A stretch of 7,013 bases of DNA from Candidatus Krumholzibacteriia bacterium (GTDB lineage Bacteria; Krumholzibacteriota; Krumholzibacteriia; LZORAL124-64-63), in the NCBI GenBank assembly GCA_014859985.1, contig JACZKN010000416.1, positions 1-7,013 of the forward strand. The letters run 5' to 3'. The first letter of the stretch is position 1; the number at the start of each line of letters is the position of its first letter. This document shows, in pieces, positions 1-6,117 of this stretch. The position numbers and the translations under genes were made by a program. Under the pieces are notes generated by a model. That model was given only the letters and a program-made list of their open reading frames with translations, did not search any database and was not told the DNA's origin.

Positions 1-1543
1 CGCCTGGACCCGCGCCTGGGACGTGGCGGTCGTGCCGGCCGGGCGGCCCCGCGTCGATTTCCGGCCGGGCGGGGCCCAGGTCACGGCCTACGCCGAGGTC
101 GAGGCCGTCTTCGCCGTCTCGACCCCTTGGCCGGTCGCCGCTGTTGCCTGGCGCCTGGACGGCGCCCCGGCCGGCGGCGACACCCTGCTGGGCCTGCTCC
201 CGGAGGAGCCGGGCCGCCGCGAGTTGACGGTCTCCGTGCAGGTCGGCGACACCACCTTCACCCGGGTCTGGGACGTGGAGGTCCTGCCCTTTGCCGACGC
301 CCGGCCGCTGGCGGTGACCGGCGTGACGGCCGTGGCCGGCGACGCGCCCGGGCACGCCGTGCTGGGCTGGGACCATTCCGACGGTTCGGTCCTGCCGCTG
401 GAGGCCTACGAGGTCCGCTACCGCTGGGACGGCCCGCCGAGCGCAGCTTCGTGGGCCACGGACCCCGACCCCGGCGACTCCCCCTGGACTCCGGTGCAGG
501 GACGCCACAGCCGGCTCTGCATCCCCGAGGACGCGGGCCCGCAGCCGGGCCGGGAGGTGTGGTTCGCGGTGCGGGCCCGCAACGACCGCGGCCAGCTGTC
601 GCCGCTCGGCGGCGCGGTTGCCCTGCGCCTGCCGGGGCAGTGGTGGATCGAGGGCGAGTTGCGGGGGCCGGACGGGATACCCCTGGCCGGGGTGCCGATC
701 CAGGACCGGGAGCACCTGCGCACCACCGTCAGCGGGACCGACGGCAGCTACCGGCTGGGGCCCTATTTCGAGCGGACCGGCGTGCAGATCGAGGCCGGCA
801 CGCCTCCGGCGGGTCCGGACCTCCCCGCCGATGCGGCCTGGCACATCGCCCGCAGCCCCGTCTTGACCGCCGACGGTCCCCGGCGCCAGGACTTCCTGCT
901 GATCCCGCGGCTGGGCTCGGCGCCCGGCTGCTTCGTCTTCGACAGCCATTTCATGTGGTACCTGCGCACCATGACCAAGACCCGCCTGCCCAACTCGCGG
1001 CGGACCGACGTGCGGCTCTACCGCTGGTCCGAGTATCCCGTCACCGTGCACGTACCCGCCTGGGTCTCGCCCGAGGGGATCGACTACGGCGCCTGCGCGC
1101 GGGACGCGGTCGCCATCTGGAACGAGTCCCTGGGCGAGCCGTTCCTGACCCTGGTGGACGACCCCCTGGCCGCGCGCGTGCGCTTCCGCTACGACCTGGT
1201 CGGGGCCCCCAACTACGGAGTGGTGGAACTGGACCAGCCCGGCGACGGCGAACTGGTGATCGGCGACACGGTGCCGGAGCTCGTCTCGGTGCGCATGACG
1301 CCGCTGAGCCCCACCGTCGAGATCTGCACGGGGATCGCCCTGCACGAGCTCGGCCACGTCCTGGGCCTGATCGACCACGCCTTCTGCAACAACGTCCGCT
1401 ACGTGATGTACGTGACCGCCGCCAACGTCCTGGAGGCGGGGCGGGACCAGGCCATCCACGAGGACGAACGGCGCGCGGTGCGCATGATCAGGGCGCTGCC
1501 CAACGGCTGGGACATGGGCGTCTACCCCCTGGACGTGCCCTGA
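1..1543 (+). CDS. Modular secreted metzincin-like zinc metalloprotease (5' end outside window)
   Basis: This is probably an exported zinc endopeptidase with accessory binding domains; its substrate is unknown. The frame is open to the left edge, and the codons before the first GTG (base 23) encode TRAWDV, which matches TRVWDV later in the protein, so the real start lies upstream. Numbering from that GTG, residues about 6-89 form an Ig-like domain. Residues about 95-203 form a fibronectin type III-like domain (AVLGWD, EVRYRW, VWFAVRARN). Residues about 205-298 resemble a carboxypeptidase regulatory-like domain (GPDGIPLAGVPI, GTDGSYRLG). Residues about 300-506 are the peptidase: a matrixin-like VTVHVPAW, the zinc helix HELGHVLGLIDH (441-452) with catalytic Glu442, and a likely Met-turn at Met462. 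The third zinc-ligand position holds Asp451, followed by His452. Four cysteines (303, 358, 435, 455) lie in the catalytic part and could form disulfides, which fits export. The signal peptide would be beyond the window. The protease call rests on motifs and is fairly secure; the exact family is not. Confidence 0.85.
   Translation, partial: AWTRAWDVAVVPAGRPRVDFRPGGAQVTAYAEVEAVFAVSTPWPVAAVAWRLDGAPAGGDTLLGLLPEEPGRRELTVSVQVGDTTFTRVWDVEVLPFADARPLAVTGVTAVAGDAPGHAVLGWDHSDGSVLPLEAYEVRYRWDGPPSAASWATDPDPGDSPWTPVQGRHSRLCIPEDAGPQPGREVWFAVRARNDRGQLSPLGGAVALRLPGQWWIEGELRGPDGIPLAGVPIQDREHLRTTVSGTDGSYRLGPYFERTGVQIEAGTPPAGPDLPADAAWHIARSPVLTADGPRRQDFLLIPRLGSAPGCFVFDSHFMWYLRTMTKTRLPNSRRTDVRLYRWSEYPVTVHVPAWVSPEGIDYGACARDAVAIWNESLGEPFLTLVDDPLAARVRFRYDLVGAPNYGVVELDQPGDGELVIGDTVPELVSVRMTPLSPTVEICTGIALHELGHVLGLIDHAFCNNVRYVMYVTAANVLEAGRDQAIHEDERRAVRMIRALPNGWDMGVYPLDVP
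2..289 (+). repeat. Tandem Ig-like domain repeat, about 84 codons per unit
   Basis: The end of one unit lies at the left edge (bases 8-36) and the end of the next lies exactly 252 bases further on (bases 260-288). The two 29-base stretches match at 25 positions and encode TRAWDVAVVP and TRVWDVEVLP. One complete unit (about 37-289) is visible. This implies at least two tandem Ig-like domains in the protein and probably more upstream. The number of copies cannot be seen here. Confidence 0.7.
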
Positions 1544-1556
1544 GCGCGCCGGGCGC

Positions 1557-2807
1557 CTACTCCCGGCCGAGGGCCGTGATGGGATCCATGCGCGCCGCCT
1601 TGTTCGCGGGGTAGAGCCCGAAGAAGACGCCGATGGCCACCGAGAAGAGGGCCGCGCCGGCGGTGACCAGCGGCGAGACGGTGAAGGGGAAGCGCAGCAC
1701 GTGGGTCATGCCCCACGAGGCGAAGTAGCCCAGCCCGATGCCCAGCAGCCCGCCGATGCCGGTCAGGGTGCCGGCCTCCACCAGGACCTGCAGCAGCACG
1801 TCGCGGCGGCGCGCGCCCACGGCCATGCGCACGCCGATCTCCCGGGTCCGCTCGGCCACCGAGATCAGCATGATGTTCATCACGCCGATGCCGCCGACCA
1901 TCAGGCCGATGGACGAAAGCACCACCAGCACCAGCGCGATGCCGCCGGTCACCTTGTCCACGATCTCGCCGTACGTCTCCGAGGCCACCACGTCGAAGTC
2001 GTTGGGCTCGCTGGGCCGCAGCCGCCGGGCCTGCCGCACCGTTCCGGTGACGGCGGAGATGGCCTTGTCGGTGTCCCAGCCGTCGGCGACCGTCACGGCG
2101 ATGTTGCGGTCCTCGAAGCCCTCGCGCAGCCCGTCCTTCTCGAAGGCGGTCCAGGGCACCACGACGTAGTTGTCCCCCAGGGCGCCGACGATATGCTTGC
2201 GCTCGCCCATGACACCCACCACCCGGTAGGGTCGGCCGTAGATGCGCAGCGACTTGCCGACCGGGTCCAGGCGCGGGAAGAGGTCCTGGCGCGGGCCGTA
2301 GCCCAGCACCGCCACGCGCTCGCTGGCCGCGACCTCGGCCGCCGTGAAGAAGCGGCCCTCGGCCACCGGGATGGAGAAGATCCAGGGGAAGTGCTCGGAC
2401 GCGCCGAAGACCTGGACGAAGTTGGTGCGCTCGTCGCCGTACTTCAGCACGGTGCCCGAGTTGTTGGAAAGCTGATAGTCCACCACCCCCACGCCGGGGG
2501 TCGTCGCCAGGGCCTCGGCCACCTCCGGCAGCAGGTGGGGCCGGCGCAGCATCTCCTGCGGATCCGCGCCGCCCAGGCCGCTGTAGCGCGACACGTAGAT
2601 GTACGGCCGGTTGCCCGAGACGATGTCGTCGCGGATGCGCCCGCTCAGCCCCGTGACGATGGAGAAGATCGCCACCAGCGTGGTCACGCCGATGGCCACG
2701 CCCAGGATCAGCAGCAGGCTGCGCATGCGGTGGCCGCGGATCGTGCGGAAGGCCTGCGCCACCCCCTCGGCCGCCGCGATGCCCCGGTAGGCGGGCGCGT
2801 CACTCAT
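1557..2807 (-). CDS. MacB/FtsX-type ABC transporter permease (second of pair)
   Basis: This is an inner-membrane subunit of a MacAB-like exporter, 416 aa, without an ATPase domain. Residues about 28-53 form the first membrane segment (MRSLLLILGVAIGVTTLVA). Next comes a large periplasmic MacB_PCD-type domain, including VAEGRFFTAAEV and AVLGYGPRQDLFP. Three further membrane segments make up the FtsX domain at about 285-400. The coupling loop has the family hallmark ERTREIGVRMAVGARR (319-334), and the C-terminus has PANKAARMDPITAL. The ATG at 2807 overlaps the preceding permease stop by 8 bases and has a GGAGG nine bases upstream, so this start is well supported. It is the last gene of the operon and converges with the protease gene. 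Full-length MacB carries an N-terminal ATPase; here that part is absent, as in split systems. Family assignment is firm; the exported substrate is unknown. Confidence 0.93.
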   Translation of the reverse strand: MSDAPAYRGIAAAEGVAQAFRTIRGHRMRSLLLILGVAIGVTTLVAIFSIVTGLSGRIRDDIVSGNRPYIYVSRYSGLGGADPQEMLRRPHLLPEVAEALATTPGVGVVDYQLSNNSGTVLKYGDERTNFVQVFGASEHFPWIFSIPVAEGRFFTAAEVAASERVAVLGYGPRQDLFPRLDPVGKSLRIYGRPYRVVGVMGERKHIVGALGDNYVVVPWTAFEKDGLREGFEDRNIAVTVADGWDTDKAISAVTGTVRQARRLRPSEPNDFDVVASETYGEIVDKVTGGIALVLVVLSSIGLMVGGIGVMNIMLISVAERTREIGVRMAVGARRRDVLLQVLVEAGTLTGIGGLLGIGLGYFASWGMTHVLRFPFTVSPLVTAGAALFSVAIGVFFGLYPANKAARMDPITALGRE

Positions 2808-4029
2808 GGCGCAGCGCCTCCACCGGGTCGAAGCCCGCCGCCTTCCAGGCCGGCCAGGTGCCGAAGACCGCGCCGATCAGGAAGGTGGTGCCCAGGCCCA
2901 GGACCAGCGACCAGCCCGCCACCGCGAAGGGCAGGGGCGAGACCAGGGAGATGGCCCAGGCCAGCACCAGGCCGATGAGGATGCCGATCACGCCGCCCAC
3001 CAGCGAGAGGGTGATGGCCTCCACCAGGAACTGCCACATGATGGACACGCGCCGGGCGCCCAGGGCCTTGCGCACGCCGACCTCGCGGGTGCGCTCGGTG
3101 ACCGAGACCAGCATCACGTTCATCAGCACGATGCCGCCGACCACCAGGCTGATGCCCACCAGGGGCACCAGGGCCCCGTAGATGGCGCCGCTGATGCCGC
3201 CCCAGATGTCCAGCAGCTGGTCGCTGGTGCGGATGGCGAAGTCGTTGCGCTCGAGCGGCCGCACCCGGTGGCGGACGCGCATCAGGAAGGTGGCCTCGTC
3301 CTTCGCCTGCTCGAGGCGGGCCAGGTCGGCCGCGGCGACGCGCAGATCGAGGGACTCGCCCGTGCCGTAGAGCTTCTGCCAGGCCGTCACCGGGATCAGC
3401 GCCACCTCGTTGCGGTTCTCGCCCAGCACCGTGCCCCGGTCCTCGATCAGGCCGACCACGGTGAAGTGGCGGCCGCCGATCTTGACCTCGCGGCCCACCG
3501 GGTCGGCGTGGCGGGGGAAGAGGTCCCGGGCCACGTCCCAGCCCAGCACCACGGACTGGCGGCTGGCGGCGACGTCCACCGGGGTCAGCTGCCGGCCCGC
3601 GGCCAGGGGCACGTCCTCCAGCAGCGGGTAGTCCTCGGTCACGCCCCGCACGTTCACGCCGCGGTAGCTGCGTCCGCCGGCGCGCACCTCGGCCGAGCGG
3701 GAGATCCGGGCGCCGACGGTCCGCGCCTCGGTCATGCGCTCCAGCAGGTAGGTGCGGTCGTCCAGGGTCAGCTCGGGATTGGTCAGGGATTCGAGGAAGG
3801 CGTCGAAGTCGGTCAGGAACTGCAGCCCGTCCACCCGGGTGATGGTGAAGACGTCCGTACCCTCGTCCAGCACCACCTCCGAGACGTAACGGTCGGCGCC
3901 GTAGATCAGCGAGACCACGGCGATCACCGACATGGTGCCGACGATGTTGCCCAGCAGGGTCAGGAAGGTGCGCAGCTTGTGGCCGCGCAGGCTGGCCAGG
4001 GCGATGCGGACGCCTTCCAGGAGGTTCAT
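2800..4029 (-). CDS. MacB/FtsX-type ABC transporter permease (first of pair)
   Basis: This 409-aa inner-membrane permease is homologous to its downstream neighbour but clearly diverged from it. The first membrane segment is about 18-44 (LRTFLTLLGNIVGTMSVIAV). A periplasmic MacB_PCD-type domain follows at about 45-275, containing DVPLAAGRQLTPVDVA and VVLGWDVARDLFP. Further membrane segments lie at about 280-307, 330-361 and 366-392. The hallmark loop TERTREVGVRKALGARR spans 311-327, and the tail reads PAWKAAGFDPVEALRHE. Its ATG forms an ATGA overlap with the stop of the adaptor gene. No Shine-Dalgarno sequence is visible before it, so translation probably depends on coupling to the adaptor. 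With the second permease it could make a heterodimeric membrane channel, which is an inference from adjacency and shared family. No Walker A or ABC signature motif is present. Confidence 0.93.
   Translation of the reverse strand: MNLLEGVRIALASLRGHKLRTFLTLLGNIVGTMSVIAVVSLIYGADRYVSEVVLDEGTDVFTITRVDGLQFLTDFDAFLESLTNPELTLDDRTYLLERMTEARTVGARISRSAEVRAGGRSYRGVNVRGVTEDYPLLEDVPLAAGRQLTPVDVAASRQSVVLGWDVARDLFPRHADPVGREVKIGGRHFTVVGLIEDRGTVLGENRNEVALIPVTAWQKLYGTGESLDLRVAAADLARLEQAKDEATFLMRVRHRVRPLERNDFAIRTSDQLLDIWGGISGAIYGALVPLVGISLVVGGIVLMNVMLVSVTERTREVGVRKALGARRVSIMWQFLVEAITLSLVGGVIGILIGLVLAWAISLVSPLPFAVAGWSLVLGLGTTFLIGAVFGTWPAWKAAGFDPVEALRHE
2817..2821 (-). promoter_or_regulatory. Ribosome binding site of the second permease
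   Basis: GGAGG on the minus strand lies nine bases before the ATG at 2807, within the last codons of the first permease (EALRHE). Together with the 8-base overlap of stop and start it supports this start and translational coupling. Confidence 0.5.
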
Positions 4030-5354
4030 CGGTCGTCCGCGCCGCGGCGGCCGCGCCGGTCGTTGCGCGCGGTCTCGACCCGCGCGCCGTCCTTCAGTTC
4101 GCGCAGGATGCGGAACGGACCCGTGACCACGGTCCGGCCCGCCTCGAGCCCGGACAGCACCTCGAAGTCGTCCTCGCCGGCGATGCCGAGCTCCACCGGG
4201 ACGAACTTGGCGTAGCCGTCCTTGAGCACGAACACGCCCTCGGTCTCCTTGCGCTCGATCGCGGCGGCGGCGCTGTCGGCCCCGGCGCGGGCGCCGCGGG
4301 GCGTGAAGCCCAGTTCGGCCAGCGCCGCCTCCTGCTGGCGGGCGCGCTTGCCGCTGTAGCGGCGGATGTCCGCGTCCTGCAGCGGCCAGGCGCGCACCGT
4401 GACCGCGCCCAGGGGCACGGCCAGGGCCTGGGCACGCTCGGCCACCTTGATGGAGGCCTTGGCCGAAAGTCCGGGACGGATGTTCGCCGGCGCCTCGTCC
4501 AGGGTGATCTTCACTTCGAAGTCCACGGCCTCCCGCGTGGCGCCGGCCCGGATCCGCAGCGGGCTGTTGCCGATCTCGGTGACCCGGCCGGTGAAGGTGC
4601 GGCCGGGGAAGGCGTCGATGGTGACCTCCGCCGGCTGGCCCAGGGCCACGTCCACCACCTCGGTCTCGTCCACCTCGACCCAGGCTTCCATGGTGCCCAG
4701 GTCGCTGATCGTCAGCAGCACCGTGCCGGGGTTGTTCAGGGTGCCCATGATGGCGTTCTCGCCCTCCTCCACGTTCAGGCGGGTGACGACGCCGGCCATG
4801 GGGGCGGTCAGGGTGACCTTGGTCAGGTCGTGGCGGGCCTTCGCGAGGTTGGCCTCGTACTGCTCGATGCGGTGGCGGGCGGCCTCGACCCGGGCCTGCT
4901 CCACCCGGGCGCCGGTGCGCGCGGCGGTGACCGCCTCCTCCGAGGCCAGGTCCTGCTGGAACAGCTGCTCGGCCCGGTCGCGGTCCAGCACGGCCTGGTC
5001 ACGGGAGGCCTCGGCCAGGCGCAGGTCCGCCTGGGCGGTCCGGATCGAGGCCTCCAGGCCCCGCACCGCCGCTGCGTATTCCGAAGGGTCGATCTCCAGC
5101 AGCAGGTCGCCCGGGGCCAGGCTCTGCCCCTCGTGGACCGCCAGGTTGACGATGGTGCCCATGGCGTTGGCCGAGACGTCCACCTTGCGCTTGGGCTCGA
5201 TGGTCCCGGAGCAGTCCACCGTCGCGGTCAGGTCCTTGAGTGCCGCCTGGCCCGTCTCGACCGTCGCCTCGGCCTTGCCGCCGCTGCGCAGGATCGACAC
5301 GACCACGGCGCCGAGGACCGCGACCGCCAGGATGGCGAGGATGACCTTCTTCAC
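4026..5354 (-). CDS. HlyD/MacA-family periplasmic adaptor (membrane fusion protein)
   Basis: This adaptor links an inner-membrane ABC permease to an outer-membrane channel. It is 442 aa with an N-terminal membrane anchor at about 3-22 and no lipobox. The first half of the lipoyl/barrel-sandwich domain is about 58-90 (VDVSANAMGTIVNLAVHEGQ). An alpha-helical hairpin rich in Ala, Glu, Arg and Gln follows at about 92-178. The second lipoyl half is about 180-204 (LTAPMAGVVTRLNVEEGE), a beta-barrel domain spans about 215-305, and a membrane-proximal domain runs from about 308 to the end (EGVFVLKDG, SGLEAGRTVVTGPF). A charged stretch of about 50 residues (322-371) is inserted in the last domain. The C-terminal tail is basic and acidic. 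The start is GTG, supported by GGGAG seven bases upstream. The gene ends in an ATGA overlap with the first permease, as expected for macA followed by macB-like genes. No outer-membrane TolC-type gene is in the window. Confidence 0.93.
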   Translation of the reverse strand: MKKVILAILAVAVLGAVVVSILRSGGKAEATVETGQAALKDLTATVDCSGTIEPKRKVDVSANAMGTIVNLAVHEGQSLAPGDLLLEIDPSEYAAAVRGLEASIRTAQADLRLAEASRDQAVLDRDRAEQLFQQDLASEEAVTAARTGARVEQARVEAARHRIEQYEANLAKARHDLTKVTLTAPMAGVVTRLNVEEGENAIMGTLNNPGTVLLTISDLGTMEAWVEVDETEVVDVALGQPAEVTIDAFPGRTFTGRVTEIGNSPLRIRAGATREAVDFEVKITLDEAPANIRPGLSAKASIKVAERAQALAVPLGAVTVRAWPLQDADIRRYSGKRARQQEAALAELGFTPRGARAGADSAAAAIERKETEGVFVLKDGYAKFVPVELGIAGEDDFEVLSGLEAGRTVVTGPFRILRELKDGARVETARNDRRGRRGADDR

Positions 5355-5361
5355 GTCCGTT

Positions 5362-5366
5362 CTCCC
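5362..5366 (-). promoter_or_regulatory. Ribosome binding site of the adaptor gene
   Basis: GGGAG on the minus strand lies seven bases before the GTG at 5354. It decides the start: the MKK..ILAILAV anchor begins directly there. The 28-base gap between the YIP1 stop and this GTG contains no hairpin that would terminate transcription. Confidence 0.6.
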
Positions 5367-5382
5367 GTCTGGTTGGTTCCGG

Positions 5383-6117
5383 CTACATGAAAAGCAGGGC
5401 CAGGCCCACCGGCACCGCCATGCACAGGGCCCAGGGCAGCAGCACCGCGGTGGCGGCCGCGCCGCGGCCCATGGCGAAGACCCGCTGGAAGCCGATCACC
5501 AGCACCACCAGCCCCCACCAGGTGAAGAAGTCGCCGTAGGCCACCAGCACCTGGTAGAGCTTGGACGCGGGCTCGAGGCCCGGCGCCAGGGCGACCAGCC
5601 CGAAGTTGACGCGTTGCACCGACTCGGTGGCCAGCACCAGCGGCACCTTCACCGCCGATCCGAGGACGAAGGGCAGCAACGCCGCCCACGAGGTGACGCC
5701 CACGGCCTGGCGGAAGGTGCCCTTGCCGCCGCCCATGCGGGCGAAGAAGCCCAGGATGACGCCGAAGACCAGCACCATCACCCACGCGGTGAAGGCGGCC
5801 CCCACGGCGGTCCCGATCCGCTTGCCCGGCGCGGGGTCCATGGCCTCCTCGTACTGCTGTTGCCACTGCTCCTCCGGCACCATGCGCATGAGCCGCGACT
5901 CGCGCATCACCTCCAGCTGCTCGGGGCCGGAGATGGGCGACGTCAGCCAGGCGAAGGCGCCCATCGTGACGAAGATGAGCAGGCCGGCGTGCCACCAGCG
6001 GGGGGCGACGCCCACGTGGTCCATCAGGCGGCCCGGCCGGGCCACCAGGTCGCCCAGGCGACCGGCGAAGGTGTCGTTCACGGGTTCGGCCGGGGGGCCG
6101 GCGGCGAGATCGTTCAC
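5383..6117 (-). CDS. YIP1-family integral membrane protein
   Basis: This 244-aa inner-membrane protein resembles bacterial members of the YIP1 family, whose function is poorly known. After a hydrophilic, proline-containing N-terminus (1-40) it has about five membrane segments: 42-59, 102-125, 140-165, 190-212 and 218-243. The segment pairs are joined by a charged loop (about 62-100) and by GGGKGTFRQAV (129-139), a motif style common in this family. The frame stays open well upstream, but GTG at 6117 is the best start: a strong AGGAGG precedes it and it forms a GTGA overlap with the stop of the ilvC-like gene. The next in-frame GTG (6081) has no ribosome binding site. The adaptor gene follows after 28 bases, so the protein may assist or regulate the exporter; that role is an inference from position only. 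Confidence 0.82.
   Translation of the reverse strand: MNDLAAGPPAEPVNDTFAGRLGDLVARPGRLMDHVGVAPRWWHAGLLIFVTMGAFAWLTSPISGPEQLEVMRESRLMRMVPEEQWQQQYEEAMDPAPGKRIGTAVGAAFTAWVMVLVFGVILGFFARMGGGKGTFRQAVGVTSWAALLPFVLGSAVKVPLVLATESVQRVNFGLVALAPGLEPASKLYQVLVAYGDFFTWWGLVVLVIGFQRVFAMGRGAAATAVLLPWALCMAVPVGLALLFM

Noticed and set aside
23..25. GTG at base 23 as the true start of the protease gene
   Set aside because: The frame is open to the left edge and the preceding codons match the corresponding part of the next Ig-like unit, so the gene begins outside the window.
1544..1556. GC-rich 13-base gap between convergent genes as a possible bidirectional terminator
   Set aside because: The only inverted repeat (GCGCC/GGCGC) leaves a one-base loop and there is no T-tract on either strand, so a functional hairpin is not supported.
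127..1614. Long open frame (495 codons) overlapping the protease gene on the same strand
   Set aside because: Its translation is dominated by Arg, Gly, Pro and Ala with no recognisable domain, typical of an off-frame reading of GC-rich DNA. The overlapped frame has clear domains and a zinc motif.
1701..2978. Plus-strand open frame opposite the second permease
   Set aside because: Composition is His/Asp/Gln/Ala-rich low-complexity, the usual antisense image of a GC-rich gene, and the minus strand encodes an unmistakable permease.
2806..4215. Plus-strand open frame of 469 codons opposite the first permease
   Set aside because: Same antisense artefact: a His/Gln/Asp-rich product without motifs, fully covered by a well-supported minus-strand gene.
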